Counted from the first letter of the stretch, positions 1 to 11,945 are shown. The stretch is DNA of 64,000 bases from Manduca sexta (GCF_014839805.1 NC_051135.1:12899291-12963290), one strand, 5' to 3'. The notes: a model not told the origin generated them from the sequence alone. Made by a program: numbers and translations.

Positions 1-105
1 TTTGCTGACTATTCATTAATAAATTAGTTAATTAGTATGACGTAATAATCCCATTCATAATCTAGACAGGATTAGTGTTAGCTAACAGTGTTGTGTTGAT
101 AACTG

Positions 106-209
106 ACCGCAGGCGGATGCGGCGCTTGCCTAACGAACTACTCTTCTATCGAACTGTCTTACGCAACTATAGCATCTGGTGTTACATGTTAAATCATGGA
201 ATTATGTAA
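106..209 (+). other. weak candidate terminal exon
   Basis: After a possible acceptor (ACCGCAG) there is an open frame of about 31 codons beginning RMRRLPNELLFYRTV and ending at a TAA near 209. Base composition is richer in G and C than the surroundings. I recognise no domain, the pyrimidine tract is poor, and there is no clear polyadenylation signal close by. It could be the end of a plus-strand gene entering from the left, or chance. Confidence 0.15.
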
Positions 210-560
210 TGGTCTTCATACTAGCGTGAGCGATTTGAGCCTTTGGGTGGATGCAATAAGAATCATGTGAAATAAGTATTCAGTGGATCTGTAGAAGTGG
301 CATTAAGGAAAAGGTTGAGAATCTATGTTAATATTGTATCCGAAATATCTTTGCGTGTTGTGCTTTTACGGCAAAACTAGTGCATTGATTGTGATGGTAT
401 GGAATGCATTGGCTCCTTCTTCAATATTTATCTCAAACTGATTTCCGCCTTTTTTGTCGTGTTAAGACTTTGAAATTGATCCAAAGTTTTTGGAAGTTTT
501 AAAACAATTATTTCTTCTTATTAATGTAATAGTTAACAATATTTTGTATTTTAAACAAGC

Positions 561-742
561 TTTATACTTACAAGTACAGGAATGTCTTGAATTTTCGTAC
601 TGTGTACAAATAAATAATTAACTTTCGTATCTCCTTTGACTTCAATCAGAATACTTGACTCAGCAATTATTATACCCCAAGGAAATCTATAAAACGTGGA
701 TGTGGCACTAACCCCAGGTGACATAAGGTTACTAGCTTGCAA
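561..742 (-). other. weak candidate internal exon
   Basis: A minus-strand open frame of about 60 codons runs straight into a consensus donor (CTT followed by GTAAGT). The reading includes FYRFPWGIIIAESS and a lysine-rich, beta-strand-like segment. A possible acceptor at its upstream end lacks a pyrimidine tract but would put the exon in phase 1, which matches the end of the signal-peptide exon at 4731-4809. Joining the two is speculative. No domain is recognised. Confidence 0.2.
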
Positions 743-879
743 CGCTTCATAATTATTGCATCAACTAATGTCAGAGACTTTATAGAATGCGTTGTCTATT
801 TCTATCGCAAATCTATATTGTGCCGGTTTTTTATTTAAAAAAACATTTGCCTCCTTTTTAATTTTAATATGTCATAATT

Positions 880-1015
880 TATTACACCCATATTGTCCAC
901 ATTGTTTTATCTCTGCATCACCCAAAAGGTTGACTGGTAAATAATGCCTTCGGCAATGAGTCTACTTTTATACATTGATGTATAAAAAGTATAAAATAAA
1001 TAAATTGGAAAACAA
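880..1015 (+). repeat. LINE-tail-like repeat, family G
   Basis: The block GGTTGACTGGTAAATAATGC followed by an AATGAGTCTAC stretch and a run of AAATAAATAAA resembles the block at 11650-11735 (GGTTGGCTGGTAGAGAATGC, then AAGTCCGCCTGTG and AAATAAATAAA). Both look like 3' ends of non-LTR retroelements with an A-rich tail. The parent element is not visible here. Confidence 0.45.
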
Positions 1016-1369
1016 TTGTCCTCAAAGACAAACAGTTTTATATAAAAAATGATGCAATATTTATTTATTTTACTAATAAATTCGAAGGTACTTGAAGATG
1101 TTGCTAACACAGAAACCACCATCCACCATATCCATCTTCTGAATAACTAATAACTATGCTTTATTCTAGAAAGATATTCCGCGGAAGCGACGCCACGTAA
1201 CACCTCGTTCACAATAAATAAAACGATAAATACGTGTGTAATCTTCATCATTATACTAGAGTTTTATGAACAATGCTTTGCCATTCATCCAAAGTTTGCA
1301 ACTACTCGAATCAACAAAGACTCAACTGTTCCTTTGTGACAACTTTACACACTGGCATTATCTCCCATC

Positions 1370-1615
1370 TATGTTTACTGGTGGTAGGTCATTTAAATGT
1401 GGGAGTCCGCCTGAGTAGGTACCACCGCAATGTCTATTTCTGCCGCCGAGCAGCAGTGTGTAGTCACTGTTGTACTCCGGTTTGAAGAATATTTTGGTCA
1501 GTGTAACTACTAGACATAATAAAACGTGGGCGACTTGAGTTTTATGGGCGGTCGTATTGCTTACAATTAGGCGAACGACAAGCTCGTGTCGTCATTCAAA
1601 GCAATGCAATAAATA
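1370..1615 (+). repeat. dispersed repeat family C
   Basis: One of four copies in the window. The shared core is GGTGGTAGGT, then GTAGGTACCACCG, then TATTTCTGCCGCC, then TCCGGTTTGAAGAA, followed by an ATGGGCG/TATTGCTTAC segment and a short A-rich end. The order and the A-rich end suggest the 3' part of a non-LTR retroelement or a SINE made from one. There is no coding frame. Confidence 0.65.
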
Positions 1616-1619
1616 TAAC

Positions 1620-3530
1620 TAAAATTAGTTAATATGCTACCAACGATCCTGGTATTTTGGCAACATCGCTCGAACATAGCCAGATAACTTCGAGGAACTG
1701 CTAGTTGTAGGGAAAGTATACGGAAGAAGACCACATGGGCGATTGCCTGCCTGTAGGTCTGATCAAATAAAAACTATAACAGGACTTCATGTTACCACTG
1801 CCTCAAATAAAATCCAATATCGATTTAGTAGTTCAAACTCTTCAGCGTCTATATGAGTATAGATAAACGAAAATTTCTTTAGGTTTCAGTCTAAAAAGTG
1901 ATAACTAGAAGACTCCAAATCATTACCTTCATAAAAGTTTCCCATTATTTTTACGTAAGAATTCCGTTCCTACGTACCTGATTCATTTTCTGTTTTACAA
2001 GCATGGCGTCGTATAAATTTAACGATCACATACCATAATGTAATGTACTATTACTTTTTATCTATATTTAATAAGCAATTGTATTTGCCGCTTTATAGCT
2101 GACGATATATACCTACCCCCATATTCATAGACGTTATTTGTCTAAGGTGAGAAACAGACTTGTTATAACAGCAATGCTCCGTCCTTAGATAAATAACATC
2201 TATGAATAAGGGGGATACTTATTAATTTATTCTTATATGGCCAGCATCCAATAGCCTTTATCAAAATGACGCTATTGTAGGCCACATTAAATATGCTATG
2301 GCTCGCCGCGTTAATTATTCGTTCGCGTTATTTATTATTTACGCACTTCCTAAATAAGAAGTAACTCAGGTTTCTATATGCCCAGCCGTGGGATAGTTTC
2401 GATATTATTATATGATATAAGCAATCATATGAACGCCTGTAATAAACCATGCGTCAAACTAAAATCTTCATGGCACAACCGAGGCGACATTTTACATTGA
2501 ATCTTCCGTTTTTTTCATTGAATCACATTTTTATTGAATTTAAATATGACATGATAGGACAAAATATTATTAAAAATCTTTACTTAATCGTGTCACAGCG
2601 ATTTTATTACAATTCTTAGTTTAAGTTGTAGTTGGAGATATTAGAAATGGCGGCCATTGGAACGAAATATACAAAAGATTCTCTTATACCCTTCCTTTTT
2701 CAGAAACACGTGTTATCGCCATTATAAATAGACTGTATACTGCGCATACAAGGAAGGGAGTTGCTCAAAAGGGAAAACAACGCTTAACTTTTATCAAGTT
2801 CTCGCAATATTTGGAAGAAGATTTACTAACTCATAACTTTCTAACATTAAAAACACCATAAATTGTGACTCTCTAAATGGACTTTAATTTGTTGAAAATT
2901 GAATCATAAAGGCTTAATAGAGATTCCCAAGTTTCCCCATGTGTATTACTTAAGGTAACAATTGTTCCGGAAAGTTCTTAGTTAAATATCTCGGTAAAAG
3001 TAAACGCAAACATTTAACTTACCACCGGTAATGCTGTGTATTTAATGTACTTGACGCATTTTGTATAACCTGAGATCAGTATGCCAATATAAACTCTAGG
3101 AACTTTACTCACTCTTGACAGAAGAAAACTAATATTGTTGGTGGCATATGAAAAATTGCTTTATAATAACCCAAATTTTATATTATTATCTTATATTTCA
3201 TTATTCTGTCTATCACTGCATTAGTTGTTAAAAAAAACAATTGCTGACACTGCTGTCAAAACTCCCGCCAAAACAATGCGTGTAAAAAGGATTATTTTCT
3301 TAACACCAATACAAACTTTTTTGATCATTTTTCGTGTGGCCAGTCATTTTATAATTAAAACATTTTATTTGCGTGACGGAATAGTTGGTATACTACCTTT
3401 TTGTTTCAACTTCATTACAACTCTAGACTTTATACAAGTAATGTTTGTTGTGACGCGATCGAACATTAAATCGTAGTAATAAGTTTTCTGACTACATAAA
3501 GTTGCAAAAGAGTCTAATCTTACTACTGTT
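1620..3530. other. no gene recognised; one MITE inside
   Basis: Apart from the inverted-repeat element at 2116-2214 I see only AT-rich sequence with short random frames. The frame at 3225-3476 starts on TTG, has no domain and no splice support. Confidence 0.5.
2116..2214. mobile_element. short MITE, family M (TIR about 32 bp)
   Basis: The two ends are inverted copies: CCCCC[A/T]TATTCATAGA at the left and its complement at the right, continuing through GTTATTT and TCTAAGG with about three mismatches over 32 bp. The centre (GAGAAACAGACTTGTTATAACAGC) also occurs in the larger element at 12050-12272, so the two are relatives. Flanks are CTA and ATA, which is compatible with a 3-bp TWA-type duplication as in PIF/Harbinger, but not a clean match. 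Confidence 0.7.
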
Positions 3531-3725
3531 ATAAATACGAGAATTTGAATGAAAGTTTGTTACCGAATCATTCCAGAACGACTGAACGCATCTGGTAGAA
3601 ATTTGATACGAGAAAGATTATAGTCCGGAATAGCACATAGGTTACTTTTATCCCGGAAAAATACACTTTAAGACTTTTATTTTGGAAAAACTATTTCGCG
3701 CGCGCGGACATCATTATACTAATCA
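3530..3725 (+). repeat. probable degraded Helitron-like repeat
   Basis: The order TATAAATACGAGAATTTGAA, a weak CCAGAACGACTGAACGCAT segment, AAATTTGATACGAGA, TTACTTTTATCCCGGAAAA and a final GCGCGCGCGGAC follows the layout of the CTAG-ending repeats elsewhere in the window. The CTAG terminus is lost, so the assignment is tentative. Confidence 0.35.
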
Positions 3726-4204
3726 TTGCTATATCTTTATACTCGTATTATACCAGTTTTCTTAAACATCATGAATTATATGTTTTTTATTAATTATAAA
3801 CACTTCAATATTTTAAACTATATGCACAACAAATTATCTATTACCTTAAATTCAAAATAAAAGATTACTTTCAGCTAAAAGCTTTTCACAATCAGGTCAA
3901 AGGTGTAACATAAATACCAATGAAAAAAGAGTAACCAGTTATTTAAAAAGGTGTCTAATTAGCTTTAATTTCATACCCAGCGTTCTATTATTATATTTTT
4001 TAAAGTACAGTTCAGGCTAAACAATTTCCAAGCGACAACTGGACAATCGGGGTTTAATAAAAAATATCAGAATATGATTTAATTTTATATACAAATTGGT
4101 TCCGAGGGATACGTTCAATTGAACCGTTTGTATTTTTACGATGTTACCTTTTCGCTGGCTGAATAATAAAATGCTAAAATTAGTGTATACAAATATTTTA
4201 CGGG

Positions 4205-4312
4205 ATTATTTGGTAGAGTCCGACGGATGAGGGCGGCCCAGAACCGGTCCCTATAGTACTCAACGGGGAGGCCTATGTTCAGCAGTGGACGATTCCCGGC
4301 TGAAATGATGAT
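4205..4312 (+). mobile_element. RTE LINE 3' tail fragment
   Basis: GGGGAGGCCTATGTTCAGCAGTGGACGATT followed by CGGCTGAAATGATGAT is the complement-equivalent of the 3' end of the RTE copy at 41488-43292 (TCCACTGCTGGACATAGGCC on the plus strand there). Only the last roughly 100 bases remain, as expected for 5' truncation during target-primed insertion. Confidence 0.65.
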
Positions 4313-4515
4313 TTGGAAGAGTTTTTACTTTTATATTTAAATGGATCTCTTTCCAGTGTGCATGTGGATGGTAAACACTTACGATCCTACATAAATTCCA
4401 TGGCAGAGAAGTAATTGTTTCATTAAATCTTTCTAGAAAAAGTTGTTAAAATAACATAATAAACTGTCTCTGGATCTGGGACATTTACTGATCTCTCTCT
4501 TCAGTCGGCCCCTCA

Positions 4516-4625
4516 TTACTGAGGATTGTGATCCCGCCCAAGGTCATTTAGTAGTCTCCTCCACGAGGCGCGATCTTCGGCTCGGTGCACTACTACGCTC
4601 ATTGGCATATTCAGGGCGTCTACTG
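4516..4625 (-). pseudogene. possible retroelement ORF terminus
   Basis: The minus-strand frame ends VVVHRAEDRASWRRLLNDLG, which has the basic R-x-EDR-x-xWR pattern often seen at the C-terminus of LINE reverse-transcriptase proteins. It directly follows the intron side of the signal-peptide exon at 4731-4809 and is probably not part of that gene. Confidence 0.3.
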
Positions 4626-4730
4626 ATTTAGAGTTTACTGATCTAATTGATCGCAAAACAATAACAAAGCTTTCTTTATGTTTTAGGCGAATAATATTAT
4701 TATAATGATAGAAAATATAAATGGACTCAC

Positions 4731-4809
4731 GTTTTGCTGTTACTCCGTGCGTCATCATTAGCACAGCTACAACGGTGAGCGCTAAACAGATCTGGGCCAT
4801 TCTTGTTAT
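4731..4809 (-). CDS. first coding exon of a secreted protein
   Basis: On the minus strand a good acceptor (ATGTTGTTTCAG, exon begins at 4809) is followed by nine untranslated bases, an ATG at 4800, 23 codons and a consensus donor GTGAGT at 4730. The peptide reads MAQICLALTVVAVLMM then THGVTAK, a textbook signal peptide with likely cleavage after VTA. The exon ends in phase 1 and an upstream non-coding exon is implied. The mature part must lie to the left (below 4700) or beyond the window; I could not place the next exon with confidence. The protein is not recognised. Confidence 0.65.
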
Positions 4810-5034
4810 CTGAAACAACATATAATTAATACATAACATGATAATGTCTATGTTGTCCCGAAAAAAGACGATTTTGCGAGTCATCTTTTTATCAAAATAG
4901 AGAATATAATAAATCATTAGCTAGTGGTATTCAAGGTACAATTATATGAATTACAATCTGATTCCAACAGAAATTCGAGACTACGATGCAATTTTAGTGG
5001 TTTTCGAAGAAGCTTGTGAGGTTTTTTTTGTACG

Positions 5035-5140
5035 TGCACGCCAATGTGACCCCACTGAATCCGATGGTAAGTAGAGTCGGTTCTAATATAATATCGACTG
5101 ATGGGACACGATAACCCCTTGGCAGTTAACACAATTAAAA
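5035..5140 (+). repeat. dispersed repeat family E, fragment
   Basis: GTGACCCCACTGAATCCGATGGTAAGTAGAGTCGG, then CGACTGATGGGACACGATAACCCCTTGGCAGT, matches the first half of the longer copies at 43845-44075 and 53990-54240. It is a non-coding dispersed repeat whose class I cannot name. Confidence 0.55.
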
Positions 5141-7660
5141 TAGGATTGAAGTTACGACTCCATCAATCAGTCCATTCATCCATCAATCGTCATCAGTTTG
5201 GTCATCATTAGAAACATGTAATGAACCTCTTTAGTAAGTAAAAAACGCAAATACACCCTTCGTTATTGGGATATAAGTCTTTCACCTTTCAGTTCGTTCG
5301 TAAAACGGTAAATATTTCGAGAACTTAAACTTATTTTAGTTTGGTTATCCACTAATTTATTTAGAATTTCGAAAAATGGCTAAAAATCCTTCATAAGTTG
5401 ACAAACTTTGAATTTTAAAGCAAATTGGTGCAACCCTTGAACGGAATTTAAAAGCGTTAGACGAATTGAAAATTCTAGCGGTCAAACCGAATCATGGCTG
5501 TGGTCTAACTTTTCCTTCTAATAAACTGAGACCCTATACAATGCTTTTTAAACCACAAAGAACTTAGTTCGAAGCAAAAAATTATATAGAGGTCAAACAT
5601 TCGCCAAAACGATTTAGAAATCCACAAAATATATTTTCAACAATCAACTCAAACAAGTATTGTTTCAATAAAATAAATATGGCTTCCTTAAAAAGAATTT
5701 CAGTGATGTTTGTGTATCGTTTGTAATTTATAAGGGTATTAACGCGACTTCAAAGGAACATTATTTCATTATGTTTTAAACGTGAAACAATCGCTGTAAA
5801 CATGGTTTGTTCTGGCTGATGTTTTTTTGTATCATAGGTACAAATTTTGTTTTATATATTTTTTTAAAACTTATTCAGGTATACTTTCCACGTAAAATTT
5901 ATAAAAAAAGCTGTAAATCCGGCAATACATGTAACCGGTGCTAATAAAATTTTGAAATAATTCCAAATCCAAACTCTTACAGCCTGTTTCACAATTTCAA
6001 CGTGAATTGTCTATGGAGGTTAGAGGCAATGACTACCATCTTTTATGAGCGACAAGTTGAATAAGTGTCTGGCGGTAACACCAAAATATAACTCAAAACC
6101 TACCGCAATAGCGCTAGCGTAATAAGAGGGTATGACATGAAGTTAGCAATTGTAAACGGAGTGAAGTGTGCCGAGGTGAAATTTTATATCTCTGGTAGCT
6201 ATTGTCGTTGATGGACGAAGGTAAATGAAACTGTAATATATAAACCTCAACTATAACAAAGGAGAAAACTTTTTAGTTGTTTAATTCAATGTCCCACAAG
6301 AATACCTTTTGGCGCTATTTTTAAAATTTACTTACTTGCTACCGTGGCGCCACTATAATTTAGCGGCGGACAGTTTTCCATATATGAAATTTTTCTCCTT
6401 ACCTCTACCCAGCATATATTCGTCACATTAATGTATAAGCTGATTAAATACAAAAATCAGACTCTAGACTATTCTCCCAAATAAATAATTTGAAATGAGT
6501 TATATCTATATGAACTGTTATAAAACTAGCAAACAAAATGTACTTGAAACATATGTAATAGCCCCTAATTTATTCTCACGGAATGTGAATTTTTTTTTGT
6601 TGAAAAAATATGAATTTCTTAAATAGGAAATATGGCCCAATAAACCGTTACTACCGTTACTACAAACTACGCAAAATTACCATGAAACACATTCGCAGAA
6701 TGTAATCAATGTGTTACCAGCAGGGAAATAATTCAGTTACAGGTAACCGGACGTCTGGAGACACCTAAAGTGTCCAGTATAACTTGAGCTCCGATCGACA
6801 TCTTACTTTCGTGACCTATGTTATATAAACTTTGACAATTGAGTTAAGTAGTTCAATTTCTTAATTTTTTTAGAGTTTAAAGTATAAAGAGTACCTATCT
6901 TGATTCGTGCAAGACAGGGGTCTTTGTAATATAAATATTTCGGATATGGAATTATCCTAACGTTTCTTTGAATAATTTGACATAATCAGTAATAATTGTC
7001 CCGATATAAATAAATCTGAGGGAATAATTAATTAAAGGACGCTAGTAACAATATTGATAAAATAAAAAAACACTAAATCGGATGGCAATCTACAATTTTC
7101 AAACATAGAACCATTTACTTTAAACATTGCTTAAATAAATGATATTTAATTTGTAATGACTATGTCCAAAAAAAGTACATATTTCATTAATTAAAGATTA
7201 TCCTCTTTGGTTTTTATTATTTGTAGAATAATAGGTACAGTGAAACTCATGAAAAAGTATTACTCTAACCAACACGCGCTGTAATATTGTAAACTGTATT
7301 AAAAGTTCACCAACAAGTTTGTTTGCGATATTTTAGGGGCATTTGCCGCACCCCATCTTTTATTTTGCCTGTGATTTTTTTAATATTGATACGACTTTTG
7401 TCGTCTTTCGCAAAATAAGAAAACTAGTAGATAAATATGAAATTATGGTGCATGTACATTCATTATTCTAATGAAAAGGCATCATAAATTACATGTACGA
7501 GATTACAGAATTAAAATGACAAACAACAATTAAAACTTCTAACAATAGTTCAAATTTGGTTCACAATTTATACTTAGCAATTAAATCAATTCGAGCATAA
7601 AACAAACTTCAGCTCTACAATTAATACAACCAATACAATTTCTAGCATCTTGAGAAATTC
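5141..7660. other. no gene recognised
   Basis: AT-rich sequence with only short frames. No splice-supported exon, RNA gene or repeat family shared with the rest of the window was seen. Confidence 0.45.
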
Positions 7661-8165
7661 GGAATGCAGGGGTCTTGCTTCACTGGTCTGTGCAGTCCGC
7701 CGGCGACAATCAGATTTGCGGCGCACCACTACTGCGGAACGCTTACCTATCACTAGCTTACCGATTTAGAGATGGGCAGCGTGTCGATGATTTAGTTGAC
7801 TATACTATTTTAGAAACTAAATTTAATAACTATTTATATTTTTCTGATTATTTTTAGAAGTGCTACACTATAGATTGTACTATTTTGAATTTAATCAGGA
7901 TTCATGGTTATTTAAAAGATTTTAATTATTATTTTTATTTATAGAGCTATGGTGCAGATTTATCCCGTAGCTTGCATGGGCTGGCTTGGCCGAAATAGTA
8001 CCACTGCTGTCCAGAAAAAAGCCCTAAAGTACCAACTGCAATCTTGCCGGCAGTTCAATAAATTATGTAATCTTTTCCTATTGCTCATATTTGGTGGACC
8101 ATGCTATAATTCCTCTGGGTTGATGACAAGCATTGGTGCGCTGGTCCGCTTGCCTACCTTAAATT
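7640..8165 (+). repeat. GC-richer block, possible repeat fragments
   Basis: Two patches (about 7640-7760 and 7960-8160) have higher GC than their surroundings. The second contains GGGCTGGCTTGGCCGAAATAG and TACCACTGCTGTCCAGAAAA, which resembles dispersed lepidopteran repeat sequence from memory. There is no second copy in this window to prove it. Confidence 0.3.
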
Positions 8166-8169
8166 AAAT

Positions 8170-9115
8170 GCCAATGATATTTTTACTAGTAATCTTTATT
8201 TTCGTACCTGTGTCAAGCCTATATATGCGAAAAAAGTTTTAAAAACGAAATAAAACTTCTTTTATTCAGCCAAAAATGATTATTTTGTTGATTTCATTGC
8301 GATGTTATAAAAACTTGATAAAAACAAGATGTGTAATATCTAAAATAAATACAGAAGGGGAAAGCATTACCAATTAGGCCGAAGTAATTCTAAATTGTTT
8401 ATGCTAGCCATGTGGCAAACCTTAGTTTATTCACTAGCCTTCTTAGAAAATTTAAACAAATATCTACTTGCAAATGAAATATTACATCTATTACAAAGCT
8501 AATTCCGCTTTACCCGACTGGAAGATCAAACCCTAGCCTCGGCAATCTCAAATGCAATAAGCTACAGTGCCAAAAATAGTCAGAGAAACACATAGGTCAC
8601 AAAGATGCAAAAAAAAATTGAAAAGCGAAACGATTTTGTTTTTCGTAAAAAAAATTGATTAACTATAAGTTGAAGATAATCAAACCCATATTTAAAAAAT
8701 AACAGCAACCCTTGGCATTTGTCAATTAAAACAAAATAAAACATTGAGTTTCTCTATTAGTGTGTTCTTACGATGTTCCACGCACACACGGTTTATAGTA
8801 AAAGTTTGTATTGTGTCGCGCGCAAAATGAATGCCATGTAGTTTGTCGAGGCATGAGTGCGTTTACATAGTTCTGTAATAATTTAAACAAGCATTAGAGG
8901 AAATGAGTCGATAGAATGTACCCTGATGTGTGGAATCCTACCATACTAGATACAAAATTCTAATTTAACGTAATCCATGTGTGTTGTGCCGAAAAAAATA
9001 CTCTTAGTTTTTTTTAAATGTATATAGACCGACTTAGGAATTGAAACTTGAATCTCATCAAATTTGTAGTCTGAGTAGGCTATCATTAAGACTAATAAGA
9101 AGGTTAAATACGCAA
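8170..9115. other. no gene recognised
   Basis: AT-rich, with short random frames only. The 79-codon minus-strand frame ending near 8946 overlaps SINE tail sequence at its start and is not a gene. Confidence 0.45.
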
Positions 9116-9116
9116 G

Positions 9117-9175
9117 GGGTGCAGTTGAGCTTTTGCCTCCCCTATGGGGATAAAAGGCGTGTTGGCGTGTAAATA
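9117..9175 (+). mobile_element. SINE family A, 3' tail fragment
   Basis: GTGCAGTTGAGCTTTTGCCTCCCCTATGGGGATAAAAGGCGTG is the tail seen in the family A copies at 40690-40810 and 49793-50005 (CTTTTGCCTACCCC, then GATAAAA). It lies just ahead of a longer copy. Confidence 0.6.
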
Positions 9176-9192
9176 CGCTGTACATAACATGT

Positions 9193-9412
9193 GCTTCGGT
9201 GGCGTAGTTATATTACGTGCGCTGTACGACAATGCTCTGAGATCCCGAGTCGATATTGGGTTTATCTACTCATTATCAGCTCGGGGTCTAGAATTTGTGT
9301 CCGATATGGCGATAGGCCCACCCCCTATCATACAGGATTTAACACACTTGACTAAAAGTGAGTGCCTTGGATGCATCTTTGCCTACCTCTTCGAGAATAA
9401 AGGATTAATGTG
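9193..9412 (+). mobile_element. SINE family A (tRNA-derived)
   Basis: The head TTCGGTGGCGTAGTTATATTACGTGCGCTGTACGACAATGCTCTGAG is a decayed tRNA-like region, followed by the family body (TATTGGGTTTATCTACTCA, GGTCTAGAATTTGTGTCCGATATGGCGATAGG) and the CTTTGCCTACC tail. The 99-codon frame across it is not a gene. Confidence 0.7.
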
Positions 9413-9454
9413 GGATTATAACTTTAACCTATTTACCAAATAAATATTTCCATA

Positions 9455-9948
9455 CTAGCTTCCGCCCGCAGCTTCGCCCGCGTGGATTTCGGGTTTCAAA
9501 AATGGAGAAGGTGCTCAATTTGTCGGGATGTTTTTTTAATTTATGGTGGTATGCAGGTGGTCCGATTGTCCGGTCAGGGTCTGATGATGGGATCCTGGTG
9601 AAATCGAAGGAACTTTTAACCATTAAGGTTGCACACGAAATGACGGAAGCTTAAAAAATGGAGTAACTTCTCCCGTTTTCCCAACATTTTCCATCACTGC
9701 TATGCTCCTATTAATTGTAGCGTGATGAAAGTATACTATAACCAGCTCAGGAGTATGAAAAATAATTGTACCAAGTTAAGTTAAAATCCGTCGAGTAGTT
9801 TTTGTTTCTATAACGGTTATACAGACAGACAAAAATTTTACTAATTGCATTTTTGGCATCAGTATCGATCCCTAATCACCCCCAGTTATTTTGGAAATAT
9901 ATTTTATGTACAGAATTGACCTCTCTACAGATTTATTATAAGTATAGA
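9455..9948 (-). mobile_element. nonautonomous Helitron, about 494 bp
   Basis: Read on the minus strand it starts TCTATACTTATAATAAA and ends in a GC-rich hairpin (CGCGGGCGAAGCTGCGGGCGG) and CTAG, and it is followed by T. These are the hallmarks of Helitrons: 5' TC, subterminal 3' hairpin, CTRR end, insertion between A and T, no target duplication. No Rep/helicase frame is present, so it depends on an autonomous relative. Confidence 0.75.
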
Positions 9949-10259
9949 TATGCAAAAGTAGCTCAAAAATTGTCCATAACGAAAACATGCATTTTAAAGT
10001 AAAACAAAAGAAATAATATCGTGAAGCCAACCAAATAACTAATGATATATTAAATTTTGTGACTGTTCAATTTAGTCGGGTCCGCGATATCACTTTTGTT
10101 GAGTTTCAGAACGCGACATTACATTATTATATTCTGTGCTCCAACGCACACTGCTTTGATGTTAGGAACACACCTACATTGCTTAGACAACAGTGAACTT
10201 TATACAATAGCAATAAAGGTCAAATTGACTCTACGTATTAGTTAGAAAACGTTTGTATG

Positions 10260-10437
10260 GGAAATAGAAAAATGCTGTTTTGAGGATTTTCCCGCCAATT
10301 ATTCGAATTTTTCTCACCTTTTAAATCTTCCCTAGACCTCCACGAATAATTCAAGACCAAGATAAGATAAATCCGTTCAGCCGTTCTCGAGTTTTAGCGA
10401 GACTAACGAACAGCAATTCATTTTTATATATATAGAT
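10260..10437 (-). repeat. lepidopteran repeat, TCTATATATATAAAAATG start
   Basis: On the minus strand: TCTATATATATAAAAATGAA, then GTTCGTTAGTCTCGC, AACTCGAGAACGGCTGAACGG and TTGGTCTTGAATTATTCGTGG. I know this order as a common dispersed repeat in moth and butterfly genomes. The class is uncertain; the start resembles the 5' end of the Helitrons here. Confidence 0.5.
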
Positions 10438-10894
10438 TTGAATCACCCTCTTTATTGGCCTGTAATTTTTGGAATGTTTGCAAATTTTGTTTAATATTGA
10501 AATCGATTCAATTATTTTGTTTTAAAATTTGATTTTCCTGAATTTGCTGTCAATGATAAACATATAATGCGTTTACCATCTCTATATATACGACTGAAGC
10601 AACTTCAGACTGAATTAAAAGTCAAATCTTTACGACGTAATTACTGTATAATCTATAACTATACGTAAACTAGCAGACATATACGGACATAAAAGAGTTC
10701 TCATCTTACTATGACAGCTGACATGACGTCACTCGCAAATGACTTCACAAAGCCATAGTAAAGCTAATGAAAACTTACGTAGTCGTGTTAATGAAAAAAG
10801 ACCTTTAATCAATCACATAACAGGTATTATAGTTTTTTTAATGCTTTCAAAGCATTTAAAAACACAATCCAACACCTTGAATTACAATGTAGAT

Positions 10895-11080
10895 AATGTT
10901 TGGCATCCACTGCGCTCGCCATCCTGAGACATGAGATGTTAAGTCCTATTATGTCTAGAATTTACATTGGCTATAATTTTCTTCAAATAGTGGCTACACA
11001 TTGCTGCTTGGCGGCAGAAATAGACTTTGCGATGATACCTACCCAGACAGACTCCCACATATGAGAGACCTATCATCAGT
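10895..11080 (-). repeat. dispersed repeat family C
   Basis: The complement of the family C core: GGCGGCAGAAATAGACTT, GATGATACCTACCCAGACAGACTCCCACAT, and at its other end CCACTGCGCTCGCCATCCTGAGACATGAGATGTTAAG, which matches the second half of the copy at 23648-23940. Confidence 0.65.
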
Positions 11081-11535
11081 AAAAATATATTAACATCAAT
11101 CGACTTGTCAAATGCAACATAAAAACGCTATCTGAGCTGTACGATAAACTAATTACTTCGACTTAATCGCTCCCAGCGTTCGCAACTTCGTTTGACACAA
11201 TAAAAATCTGGATCGCTTGTATATTGTACTCCGGGGTAATTTTTAAGTTGCCCAAGTTGCATTACTGCACTTAAACTGTTGTTTTTATAGTAATTTTTAA
11301 AATTTATTATAATAAAATGTATCATGAAATGGTGGGCGACTCCAAAACTCTACAGTGGATATTTAAAATATTCCAGAAAAATTTAGAACGTGCCTTGGAA
11401 GGTGATGACGTCAATGAGGTGACGTGCATAGTTTTGAGTTTTCGTTCAAAGTTTAAATTGGAATAATAAAAATATATGTATAGTAATTTTTATTTTATTT
11501 ATATATATAAATATATACAAATATTAATATTACAT

Positions 11536-11579
11536 TATATAAATAATAATAATATTACAATATTATTATTATTTATATA
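11536..11579. repeat. perfect AT hairpin, 21-bp arms
   Basis: The arm TATATAAATAATAATAATATT is followed by AC and then by its exact complement. A 21-bp arm with a 2-base spacer can extrude as a cruciform. It lies in a longer ATA/TAT-rich tract (11460-11590). Confidence 0.8.
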
Positions 11580-11649
11580 TTGTATTATTTGTCATTTGAA
11601 CTTTTAAATTTTCAACCCTTCTTTCATGCACCTACCACGATTATCTCGG

Positions 11650-11740
11650 CACCACCCTAAGGTTGGCTGGTAGAGAATGCCTATGGCATTAAGTCCGCCT
11701 GTGCGAAGTGCTAAATAAATAAATAAATAAATAAAACTAA
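11650..11740 (+). repeat. LINE-tail-like repeat, family G
   Basis: GGTTGGCTGGTAGAGAATGC, GGCATTAAGTCCGCCTG, then GTGCTAAATAAATAAATAAA. It is the better preserved of two copies, and the tetranucleotide tail fits a retroposed 3' end. Confidence 0.5.
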
Positions 11741-11867
11741 AAATCGTATTTATGCGGTCACAAAACATTGACTTTTCGTTCAAATTTATTTTAAACTGGA
11801 TTAATAAAACTAAAAATCACATTTTTGCGGTCATAAAAATAACGTAAACACTATATTACACATATCA

Positions 11868-11945
11868 TCATCATAAGCTGTAGGATGTTCACTGCTCAAC
11901 TTGGGCCTCCTCCAAAGGAGGATATTCCCTCATCCTCGAAATTGG
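11868..11945 (-). mobile_element. RTE LINE 3' tail fragment
   Basis: CATCATCATAAGCTGTAGGATGTTCACTGCTCAACTTGGGCCTCC repeats the 3' end of the RTE copy at 41488-43292, including the CAT microsatellite that closes RTE elements. Only the tail is present. Confidence 0.55.

Noticed and set aside
9144..9443. 99-codon plus-strand frame as a gene
   Set aside because: It lies within SINE family A sequence.
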